In this document: positions 1 to 9,398 of the stretch, one piece after another
Position numbering within the stretch: the stretch's first letter is position 1
Layout of the letters: each line of letters opens with the position of its first letter
Notes under the pieces: generated by a model
The model's database searches: none
Told to the model about the DNA's origin: nothing
What the model saw: the letters and a program-made list of their open reading frames with translations, nothing else
Origin: Fulvia fulva
Lineage: Eukaryota > Ascomycota > Dothideomycetes > Mycosphaerellales > Mycosphaerellaceae
Assembly: GCF_020509005.1 (NCBI RefSeq)
Contig: NC_063012.1
Location: forward strand, 6,882,001-6,946,000
Reading direction: 5' to 3'
DNA length: 64,000 nucleotides
Made by a program: the position numbers and the translations under genes

Positions 1-166
1 GTACTCGCGAGGGTCGCGTATAAATATCTAGCCTTCCCTAGGCCTCTCTTACTTTCTTCGTCTTTCGTTTTGTATAGCAATTATACTATACCCTTTATAT
101 CTACACTTCGTACCTACATTCTCGCTTTTATTCTTACATCTTATAGGCTAGGCTCTCGCCCTAACA
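1..166. repeat. Possible LTR end at left window edge
   Basis: These bases do not align with the gypsy integrase sequence that starts right after them, although the second copy of that integrase (element B, near 35690) continues further upstream. The segment ends in ccctaaca, the TAACA-type end seen on other LTRs here. It may be the tail of an LTR element inserted in the integrase of element D, with its body left of the window. No start or target duplication can be seen, so this is tentative. Confidence 0.3.
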
Positions 167-1518
167 AATAGATAGTTAGAACGTACTAACTAGGCGATAG
201 AACAGTATCTTTGTATATTTACTAATAAGGTATAGGATGACTAGGTAGAATAGCTATACCTTACTTAGTTCGCGATTAACAATCACCTATCTAAGACTAC
301 TAGTATGTCGCCGTTCTACGCTACCTTAGGCTATAACCCTAAGTTTATAGAGCGAGTTAACCTAAACGCTAGAAAGGAGGGAGGACTAACTACTCTCTAG
401 CGACTAGATACGCGATTAGTAGAAACCTTTATACGTCGAATTTACGAGCTTTATAAGTACCTTTAAGAGAATATACGAATGTTATAAGCTCTCTAAGTAG
501 AAGTAGTAAACCGCTACCGAAGCATTCCTCTAGACTATAAGGTAGGTAATTAGGTATATCTTAGTACTAAGAATATCCGTACGACTCGACTATCTAAGAA
601 GCTAGATAGGAGATATACTAGCCCTTACTAGATCACGGAAGTTATACCGGCTAGACTCTCTTATCGACTAAAACTATTAGACCCTCTAGTAGGACTTAAT
701 AACTGCTTCTACACCTCACTACTATAACGAGCCGACCACCCCGATTTCCTACTACTTAAAGGGCAGTATCTAGCGCCGCTACTACCGATAACTATCGAAC
801 CTAACACTACCGAGGCTAATATAGTAGCCGATATAGTGGTAGTACCTACGTATATATACGAGGTAGGAAAGATCCTTAATATATACACCCGTAAGCGGGT
901 AGGCAAGGTGAAGAAGGGGTATAAGCGTAAGGTAGATATATAGTATAAGGTGAAATGGGCTAGATATTAGAACGAGGAGGATAGTAAGACCTAGTAACCT
1001 ATAGAGGACATACTTAAATACGCGGCCGCCGCTATTATAGACTTTCACTATAACCGGCCGGAGTTATCTACGCCTATAGGCTTCGTAGCTCTATCTAACT
1101 AGTCCCTACTAGCTACTAAGGTGCTCGGGCTTAACACGATTAGGGTTATTCCGAAAGACACCGTTACGAATAAGTCGCCTCGAGCCTTACCTCTAATAGA
1201 ATCTGCTCCGTATATGTTCGATACTCGAGTAGAGCCTATAGAGCCTATAATAATACCTAACTTTAGTTATAAGGATTATACGCGAGTACTAGCCGAAGAC
1301 AGACGTAGGTCTAGGGCAAGCTAGCTAACTAGGCAATATGTTTCTCGAAGGAAGCCGGTCGAGGATAGTCTTAATAGAGCGAATGCGATATTATCGGATA
1401 ACGATAGGGCACTAGAGGATAATTAGGCGTTCGCGCGATTATAGAGCTCGATAGGTAAGTAGCCTTATAAGGTAGAGAACGCTTAGAGGACTAAGGCGTA
1501 TTTTAGGAGGGGGGATAC
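167..1518 (+). pseudogene. Ty3/gypsy element D: integrase C-terminus and chromodomain remnant
   Basis: Sense translation gives, in order: the glutamate region of the integrase core (LERTN), a long integrase C-terminal part, a GPY/F-like stretch near 570-690, and a chromodomain near 860-1060 (EVGKILNIYTRKR, then YKVKWARY, ending IIDFHYNRPE). A short open stretch at 1121-1324 is the tail of the same frame, not a separate gene. Stops are TAG/TAA at expected Gln or Trp positions. Chromodomains in Ty3/gypsy integrases direct insertion toward modified histones; that is family knowledge. The same sequence recurs as the 3' part of element B (about 35690-36658), so the family was multicopy. gag, protease and reverse transcriptase are outside the window or lost. 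Confidence 0.85.
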
Positions 1519-1688
1519 TATTACGGGCAGCCCGCGACCCCCTACTATAGCTACGTCGGCCCGGCTGAACCGCGGACCTTCCGTATCGGGTTAGCGCGGC
1601 TTAGCTTTGCTTTATAACTTCGCCGCGCCTCGCGCTCCTCTTTCGTAGCTTCGTAGAACAATAACTATCTCGTTCGGACCCTATAATA
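1519..1688 (+). repeat. Putative 3' LTR of gypsy element D
   Basis: Begins tattacggg directly after a purine-rich run (aggagggggga), matching the tattacgg start and purine tract of the element C 3' LTR at 59899. An internal part (ctctttcgtagcttcgta) resembles the element C LTR. The end is placed at ctataata by analogy with other LTRs and is uncertain by tens of bases. No target duplication was identified. Confidence 0.45.
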
Positions 1689-1708
1689 CGCGCGCCCTTA
1701 TAAAGTAA

Positions 1709-3186
1709 GAGGTCCTAATTCCAAAATCCTATAAGGATACTATAAATAATAAGAAACGGGGACATCTTTAGAAGGAAGCAATCTAGAAGGAACTAGATAC
1801 TCTATAGAGTAACAACACCTAGGAAAATTCTATTCTACTAAAAGGAGCAAATCTAGTTATATTAAGATAGGTCTTTGATATTAAGAGAAGTATTAGTAGA
1901 GCTATTGAAAAGTTCAAGGCTAGACTAGTTATGAGGGGCTTCTTATAGAAGTTTAGTATTGACTTTATAGAGACATTTATACCTATAGTAAGACAGGACA
2001 CCCTTAGGGTGTTTATAGCTATTGTGTATAAGAAGGATCTTTATCTTCACTAAGTGGATATGAACAATGCATTTATAGAAAGCACCCTCTATAAAGGCAT
2101 CTTTATGTTACTACTACTAGGAGTTAAGCTTCTACTAAACATAGTGTTCAAAATCCTCAAAAGCTTATATAGACTTAAGTAAGCAGCTAGAGATTGGAAT
2201 TAACTCTATGTGTCAAAGCTTAGAGAGATTGGATTTATATAGTTAGAAGTAGATCTATACCTACTTATCTATAAGAAGAGGGGTATTATAATCCTTATAT
2301 ATATAGATGACATTCTAATTGCTACACCTATACACTTACCTATAGATAGCTATAAGGCCCTTAAACCTTCAAGCCATATAGATAAGAGGTGTGACAAGGC
2401 AGAGTACTAGAGTATTAATAGTACTTAGATATAGCTAGTAACAATCATAAGGCTAGACATTGCTTTTGCCCTAGGAAGGATAAGCTCATTTATAAGTGAC
2501 CTATCCACCTACTACATAAAGGCTTTGAAGACGATCACTAGGTACCTAAGATCATACCCTAATCTAGGACTTCAGTTCTTAAAGTCTAGAAAAGGACACC
2601 TTATTAGATACTATAATTCTGATTATATAATAGACAAAGTAGACAGAGTCTCGATCCTTAGGTATATCTTCTTCCTCTATAGGGCACTAGTTTCTTAGAT
2701 AAGCAAGAAGCAAAAGTTTGTAGTAACATCTATAATAGAGGCTGAATATATAGCTATAAATATATATACGAAGCAGTCCCAATTCCTAGCTTTACTACTA
2801 AGAGAAATAGATTGTCTAGAGTTAGTAGGAGACTGTTCCTATTAACTAAGAATCACTAGAAACTAGGAGACTGTATCAAATTTAAGACCAGTTCAATTAA
2901 GAGGTAACAATCAAGCTACCCTTACCCTAGTAATAGATGTACATGTTTATAACAAGTCGAAGTATATTGACATTGCCTATAACGCTGTTAGGAAACTTTA
3001 GTAGAGGAGGCTTATTACTATTAAGTACACCCTAACCTCTAAGATAGTTATAGACGGGTTTATAAAACCAAAGACTAGTCTATACTTCTCGAGGTTTATA
3101 AGCTAGCTTAACCTGTCATAAAAAGGTCCAAGTACTATTAATAGGAAGTGAGTAGACTATAACCTCCTATACGAGATAAGTAGGAG
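1709..3186 (+). pseudogene. Ty1/copia remnant (copia-3): reverse transcriptase and RNase H
   Basis: Aligns by eye with the pol 3' half of copia-2 (about 41560-43190). The sense strand keeps the reverse transcriptase catalytic motif YIDD at 2300-2311 (tat ata gat gac) and then the RNase H part up to the LTR. Many TAG/TAA stops interrupt the frame. gag, protease and integrase are absent: the copy is cut on its 5' side, abutting the LTR of element D near 1689-1709. It diverges more from copia-1 and copia-2 than those two do from each other, so it looks like a related but separate subfamily. Confidence 0.85.
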
Positions 3187-3421
3187 TGTTAAGATATAGT
3201 ATCTTAAAGGGAGTCAACAATTAGGAAGTGATCTAGTAGCCTAAGGTATCTACGATGACTTAGCTTATAGGGAGATACCTTCTCTCCCCTTTAGCTTAGA
3301 TAGACATCTGACACAATTAATATATTAGTTCCTAATATATTGCTACATGCTCGTACTATTAGTTAGTTAAAGATTAATCTCTTACTCTACTCCGCTACTA
3401 TCTACCCGTACCTATTTAACA
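3187..3421 (+). repeat. 3' LTR of copia-3
   Basis: A 235 bp segment that starts tgttaaga and ends cgtacctatttaaca, matching both ends and the length (234 bp) of the copia-1 and copia-2 LTRs although the middle differs. The terminal TGTTAA/TTAACA inverted repeat is intact, showing the unmutated form of the TTTAATA end seen on other copies. The next bases (ttaag) would be the target duplication, but the matching 5' end is lost. Confidence 0.75.
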
Positions 3422-3762
3422 TTAAGTATATTAATCTTAGGGATTAAGCGCGGCATCTGCTTTTTAACTGACCGATAAAGCTACGGTAAAGTAAGTAGAA
3501 AGTCTATATATACGGCCTTCTATCCTTCTTTACTATTAGCGATACTTGTCGCCTCGTCTAGTATCTTTTAAAAGCGCCGAAACTTCTTAGGCTACTTCGG
3601 ATAGAGCCTATATTTCTTATAAACTGCCTTAGGAACTGACTCTAGGAGCCCCTAAAGTAGAAGACGGCTACGGGAGCTATTATCGAGGTCTTCGGGATCA
3701 ATCAGGTTACTAGAGGCTACGAAGAGACGGATAAACTCCTTTATATCCTATTTCTTAGGGCT
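3422..3762 (-). pseudogene. Retrotransposon gag of element E, C-terminal part
   Basis: The minus strand reads as one frame broken only by TAG/TAA, with stretches such as EFIRLFVASSNLIDPEDL and KFRRF. The pattern resembles the helical capsid-like gag of fungal LTR retrotransposons (inference). It continues without frameshift from the minus-strand frame at 8692-9398 once L1 and one copy of its target duplication are removed, so L1 cut this gag. The left end is cut by the LTR of copia-3. Confidence 0.6.
3748..3762. repeat. L1 target-site duplication, left copy
   Basis: ctatttcttagggct; an identical 15-mer lies at 8692-8706 directly after the L1 3' tail. Both copies lie in the gag frame of element E. 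Confidence 0.85.
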
Positions 3763-4840
3763 AGTCGACGACGAGAATCACCTGTACGTAGTGTCGGCTA
3801 CGAACCTCTCGTCTAGCTACGAGAGAGCCAAGTATTCTTACGCTAGAGCGTCGTAGGCGCGACGGGCGCGTAGCGTAGGCGAAGCCGCGGCGAACAGAGG
3901 ACTACTAGCAAAACGGGTATAAAAACTATCCGACGAGCGTGTACTCGTGTCGGGAGCGAGTCCCTCTTCTTTCTACGTATAAGAAGGGCGCGGAACCGTG
4001 GCCTATACGCTCGATAGGACACCTCTAGTATAAGTACAGAATTTTCACCTCCGGAGACCGTAAACCGAGCGGGCTAAGCGACGAACATTAGACGAGCGGA
4101 CTATAGAACAACAACTGAGCGGACTATATAACGGCGTCGAGCGGACTACGAAACAATCTAGTGTTTACTAGCGGGTAATGCGGTAGGTAGGTAGACACGC
4201 GACGAAGCCTATAAGGGCCTATTAAACACCCGGTATAGGAACGAGGGTTTTGCCTAAGGCACTGCCTGTCCCGCTACATAACGCACCTAGTCTAATATAG
4301 TAGATTGCGACGAGGAAAAGACGATAGCCTAAGCAAGGAAAAGACGGCTATTAGGACGGGGAAAAGACGTACAATACAAGTGGATTAGTTCTATAATCGG
4401 GGAGGATCGAGGGCAGGGTAATAAGGAACTTTATATTAGTTAGTAGGTAGAAACGTAAGGAGTACGATGCCCGGCGTAGTGTGTGCCCCGAGCAAACCTA
4501 CGAGGTATAGACGGCCGCTTTCTAGAGATAGGCTACGGTAACGCGAAGGGCGTCAAAACCTAGGGCGTGGTGTATACTAGTAGCGACGGCTAATACTGTC
4601 TATATAGCCCGAGAGGACGGATGCGCATGTCGGTCAATAGAGAGCACTAAAGGGCTTAGGCCTATAGAGGTAGATATTGGCTTAAGGAGCAAATAGGGAG
4701 GGAGGGCGTAGAGGGAAGCTTTTGCTCCGGGCTAACCTCTCGAAACGAGGCTACACGGTAGTACTAGATAAGTAGGAAAGCGCGGTTAAGACTTGTTACC
4801 TTATCTCGTAGCTAGCTTACTAAATACGATTCCTTCCTTA
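3763..4840 (+). pseudogene. Alternative 5' module of L1 (putative ORF1, no recognised domain)
   Basis: This third of L1 has no counterpart in L2, L4 or L5 but recurs, reverse complemented, in L3 (about 20081-21158), starting within a base or two of the same nucleotide (gtcgac). From about 3940 to 4500 one plus frame shows TAA/TAG as its only stops, as expected of a coding frame mutated at Gln and Trp codons. The implied product is basic and rich in Arg, Thr and Gln; I recognise no domain. The motif gagcggRcta occurs four times (4067, 4094, 4117, 4139). It joins the shared body at tacgagacgg (4841), within the last CCHC knuckle. It could instead be a 5' UTR. Confidence 0.6.
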
Positions 4841-7800
4841 TACGAGACGGTACGCGAACTGTCCGGGGCACTACCTATCGTATAGTACGGAATGCCTATA
4901 GCGGAAACTAGCGAAAAACAAGGCAATCACAAACAGAACCGTCACCCTGAGATTCTACGGCGACCGTAAGGCTAGCCTATACCGGAACTAACTAGCGGCG
5001 GTCGGGTATAAGCGCCCTAGAGCCGAGAACGATATAAAGGATGCGTAGCCTAGGGCGTACGGGAGGCCACGTGCTCTACTAGCTACGGCGAGGGAATCTA
5101 ACTAGGCCCGGCTCCCCTTTAGTATATAGCCGATAGGCGTAGACTAGGACGTATAGGGCAGTAGGACATAGGACGATATAGAGGAAATGATTGTCGATGC
5201 CGATAACTAGCCTCGATACGCTTAGTATTATCTAGTATAACGTCAACTATAGCAAGGATATAGTCTAGAACCATTTCCTATACGAGGCGGACCCGCGCGT
5301 CCACTACGTCCTTATAATCTAGGAGCTATAGATTAACCCGTACTATAAGAGACTAACGACCTATAAGTCACTAGGCTATACGACATACCTACGAGGCAAC
5401 GGCAGACCCCGTACGTGCTTCTATATCAGCAAGGACATACTAGAATCCGACTGGGAGGTAGTGTACTACGTAGACGAAGAAGGCGGGGGCGATATTACCT
5501 CCCTCTACGTAGGTAGCACCTAGATACATAACCTATATATACAACCGCTAGCCTCGAGGTCTAGCCGCGACCTAGGGGTCTATAGACACCTAGACAGTGC
5601 GCTTAAGAGACAAGGGTGCCACATCGTAGTAGGAGACTTCAATATACACTACCCTTCCTAGGAAAGCCTTATATAGCCGCACCCTATAGCCGACGAAGTA
5701 CTCGACTTAATAGCGAGCAACGTAATTGCCCTCAATACCCCGAAGGACCTAGGCACCTAGAAGAGAGGGGGACTCTAAGGCACGATCGACCTCTCCTAGA
5801 TCTTAGATAGCTACTACTACACGGTAACCTACTATAGGATCGAACATAAACTCGAGGCGTCGTTAGACTATATACTAGTCAGGACCTCTATTACGATATA
5901 GATACAACGTATACTAGCGAGAACCCCTAAGCTAAACTAGGGAAAGGCCTACTAGGCTAACATCTAGGCGTACCTCGATGACTCTAAGAGGCTAGTCTAG
6001 ATCGCGTAGTAGTAATACAACAGTAAAGACGAGATAGACGAAGCAGTCTAGGGGTTAATAGACGAAATAAGAAAAGCGACCTCACTTCACGTTCCGCTTA
6101 CCTAACTAACGATATAGTCTAAACTATACTAGACGCCGGAGTGCACTACGGTAGTAAGAGAAGTAAGGAGAGCCCGCCGGGTATAGACGAGCAGCTATAG
6201 CGAGGAGGCCTAGAACGTATATAGGGAGGTATACTAACAGAAGAAAGCTATAATACGGAGGGAGAAAGTAGTCGGCTAGAGGGCTATAGTAGAAGAAATC
6301 GCCGGCAAGCTAGAGAGGATATAGAAGCTAGCGAAATGGGCCCGACAGGACCCTATATAGGGCCCCTCCTTCTCTATCCTAGCGCTACAATCGCCTAGTA
6401 GCCCGGTTAGCGACCCCGAGGCCAAGGCGCGTCTACTAGCTAGCAAGTTCTTCCCACCCCTAGTCGAGGCTGATCTAAGCGATATAAACAGCTCTACTCC
6501 CCTAGCCCCTAGCATCGCGGTCTAATAGGAGGTGTCCGAGGGAGAAGTTACCGCTATACTAAGGAAGTTACCGGCGAAGAAAGCCCCGGGGCCGGATAGG
6601 ATCCTAAACGAGCTACTAAAGAAGTGTAGAGATCAACTAGCCCTAGTAGTTATAGCGATCTTTAACGCCTGCCTACAGACCGGATACTACCCGATAGCTT
6701 TTAAACAATCGACGATAGTAGTCCTACGTAAGCCGTAGAAGGAAGACTATACGTAGGTAAAGTCGTACCGCCCAATTGCGCTCCTTAACACTCTTAGGAA
6801 GGCGCTTAAGAAGCTAGTTATAACGAGACTCTCCGAGGCGGTAGAGGAACACTCCCTACTCCCGGACACCTAGATAGGTACGCGCCTATAGCGATCGACG
6901 CTATCCGCGATAGAACTTATCACCTCTTAGGTAAAGGCTATCTAGTATAAGAATAGGGACAAGGTGGCTTCCTTACTTAGCCTAGACATATCGGGAGCCT
7001 TCGACTACGTGTTATACCCGCGGCTTCTCTACATCCTAAGGTCGAAAGGACTCCCTAAGTAGCTTGTCAACTTCGTACGGTCCTACCTCTAAAACCGTAG
7101 TACGTCGATCCTAGTCGGCTAGTATAGAAGCCTATTTTAAGTAGTCTATACTAGAATCCCGTAAGGCTTAACGCTAGTACCTATTCTGTTCCTCTTCTTT
7201 ATAGCGACGCTACTCCCAGCCCTAGAATCCTAGAACACCGCTACGAGCGGCTTCGTAGACGACATAAACATCCTAGCGTAGTCTTCCTCGACTAAGGAGA
7301 ACTATAGGCTACTAGAAGAGAAGCACAAGATCTACGAGGACTAGGCTAGGAGGCACGGGGCTCGGTTTGCCCTAGAAAAGTACAATCTGATACACTTTAC
7401 GCGCCGGCCACGGTTCTATAATATGTAAGCTACTATCTAGATATAGGGGCACACGACTAACCCGGCAAATTAGCTTAGGATCCTCGGACTATAGGTGGAC
7501 CCGGCGCTACGGTAGAGGAAGTACGTATAGGTAATATTACGGAAAGCTAAACAGAATATAGCATTATACTAGAGGCTCACTACGTCTATATAGGGGGCGG
7601 ACTTCCGGTAGTTACGACTTCTATATACGGCTATTATACGGCCAGTCCTTACCTATAGTAGCCAAGTATAGTCCTTAGGCGAGAGGGCCTACCTATCGAA
7701 GGGACTCGTCGCGCCGCTAGCGAAGATCTAAACCCAATGCCTAAGGAAGGTTACCGGGGCATATAAGTCGATACTAACGAGGATGCTTAAGTACGAGACC

Positions 7801-8520
7801 GCTATACCGCCAATCGACCTATATATCTAGGGACTACGGACCTCCTACTTAGGCAAGTCGGCACAGTACCTAGTATAGAAGGTTATCGCTAGTATAGTCG
7901 TAAGGGCCCGCGAATCAGTACTAGCGTATAGGGGCATTCGACCCGGAAACGAGCCGAACTACCGGGTAAGGGACGAATAGCTAGTAATATAATAGGAAGG
8001 TAAGAAATCGTTTATAGAGCAACTATAGAAAGAGAGGTGGAACAACTAGGTTGTAGGGTATAGTGGACGCCCTTAGCTAGCGGGATAACCTAAGGAATAG
8101 TTAGCTATAAAATCCGCGGTTAAGCACCCCCCGAAGCTTATCTACTACCGCCTTACGAGGGTATAGAGTAGTATAGTAACCTAACTACGAAGCGAATACA
8201 TCGGCCTCTAGGGGTACCTATTATAGAGGAAGGTTCTAGGATATACGAATACTAGCTGCCCCTACGGCTATCGCTCCTAGAACGTACGGTACGTACTCCT
8301 CGTCTATCCGAGGTAGTCGCTAGGAAGGGGGGAGTAGATAGTAAAGGCGAGGAACCGGACGATTAGGGCACTTCTTAACAACGCTAAGGACCTCCGGCGC
8401 ATTACGAACTAGATACTAGAGAAGGGCTAGCTAGAATAGTACCGCCTAGTAGGAGTAGTATAGGAAGAGAGGACACGACGTAGCGCGACGAGACCGGCTA
8501 GGAGCGGGGGCTAACGGGGT
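4841..8520 (+). pseudogene. L1 ORF2: endonuclease, reverse transcriptase, Cys-rich C-terminus
   Basis: After a last CCHC knuckle (NCPGHY, near 4857) in a different frame, ORF2 runs in one frame. It shows the endonuclease GDFN motif at 5632-5643; the reverse transcriptase N-terminal block KKAPGPDRILNELLKK inside an open stretch at 6532-6738; SYRPIALLN near 6764; LDISGAFD near 6983; the catalytic FVDD at 7252-7263; and a CPYGYRS motif at 8257, a cysteine-containing block common at the C-terminus of fungal LINE ORF2 proteins. The endonuclease nicks target DNA and the reverse transcriptase copies the RNA there (target-primed reverse transcription). FVDD survives because neither aspartate codon follows a T. 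Dozens of in-frame stops make it inactive. Confidence 0.85.
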
Positions 8521-8671
8521 AGTGACATAGACTACGTACGTTTAGAGGGAAAGCTAAACTAGACAAGGAGTAGTCGGGGGCGGGAAGGGTTTTCACCTAT
8601 TCGGGTTTCCCTTTGTATATAACAATAGATATATACCTATATAGGCCGGATAGGGTCCTAGAACAGGGGAA

Positions 8672-8691
8672 TGACAAATCTATCTATCTAT
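8672..8691 (+). repeat. ATCT-repeat tail of L1
   Basis: Four to five ATCT units close the element immediately before the target duplication. The same tail occurs at the 3' ends of L2 (reverse complement, from 9399) and L4 (49448-49464), so a short tandem repeat replaces poly(A) in this family. Confidence 0.8.
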
Positions 8692-8706
8692 CTATTTCTT
8701 AGGGCT
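8692..8706. repeat. L1 target-site duplication, right copy
   Basis: ctatttcttagggct, identical to 3748-3762. Confidence 0.85.
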
Positions 8707-9384
8707 TTTCCCTTACTCGGCGAGGACTATCTCTTTAAGATATTCTCGACTTCCTAATATCGAATAGGTATCGAATCTCGAAAATTCAGCTAAGAAAGAC
8801 CTCCTAAAGATGCTCCGCCTTACTTACTATCCCTCTAACCTTATTACTAAACGTCGGATAGTAGTCTCGTAGTTACGCTCGAAACGACCCTAGAAGTTGT
8901 CTTTCTTAATTAATAGCCTTAGTAGATACTAGTCTATAAGATTATTGAACCTCTCCTAGAATTTAGTAGCGTTCCTACTATTAAAGAGGGGGTTTTCCGG
9001 ACTCCCTAGAGTAGGGAAGCGAGGTCCTACATTTTCTATAGTAATAGTAAGACGGCTAAATAAGGCTGCTATCGCATCTGGACTATAGGGCATTTCTAAC
9101 GTTATAGTGCCCTTATTTAAGTCATCCTCTTCTTAGTAATTTCGTCGTGCTCTTTCCTTACCCTTATTAGAGCTTAAAGCCTCCGGGTTATTATCTTCGT
9201 CGCTATCCGAGTCTTCTATTCCTTCTAGGATCGTAGCCTCCCTATAAGGCCTATATACCTTCGTTAGACTTTCTAGTAACTCTTAGCTAGCTCTAATACT
9301 AGTGAACGACTCGAACCTCGATAAAGATATAACTGAAACTTATGACCTTATTTATAACCGTAACCTTGCTCGTAACGTTATACT

Positions 9385-9398
9385 TACTTTGCTTAATA
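9385..9398. repeat. L2 target-site duplication, left copy
   Basis: tactttgcttaata, repeated exactly at 13559-13572; it adjoins the L2 GATA-type tail. Confidence 0.8.

Larger units (their letters stand above)
3763..8691 (+). mobile_element. LINE L1, Tad1-like, full span with target duplication
   Basis: A 4,929 bp non-LTR retrotransposon bounded by a 15 bp direct repeat. Order: a 5' module (3763-4840), a CCHC knuckle remnant, an APE-type endonuclease, a reverse transcriptase, a cysteine-containing C-terminus, and a 3' end of ATCT repeats instead of poly(A). The body from 4841 on matches L2, L4 and L5; the 5' module matches only L3. It sits tail-to-tail with L2, 0.7 kb away. Nearly every stop is TAG/TAA. 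The Tad1 group assignment rests on domain order and fungal context and was not tested by phylogeny. Confidence 0.9.
8692..9398 (-). pseudogene. Retrotransposon gag of element E, central part
   Basis: The space between L1 and L2 is not empty. The minus strand encodes a gag-like protein broken only by TAG/TAA, with an acidic stretch (EDSDSDEDNNPE), then PRFPTLGSPENPLFNSRN, NATKF, ERFNNLID and RFERNYETTIRRLV. The layout (acidic linker, then a helical block with ERFNNLID-like spacing) resembles capsid parts of fungal LTR retrotransposon gag; this is inference from pattern, not a database match. The frame continues into 3762-3422 after L1 is removed and probably into 13559-13640 after L2 is removed. 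Confidence 0.6.

Noticed and set aside
709..1048. Open minus-strand frames in element D
   Set aside because: Antisense to the integrase/chromodomain frame.
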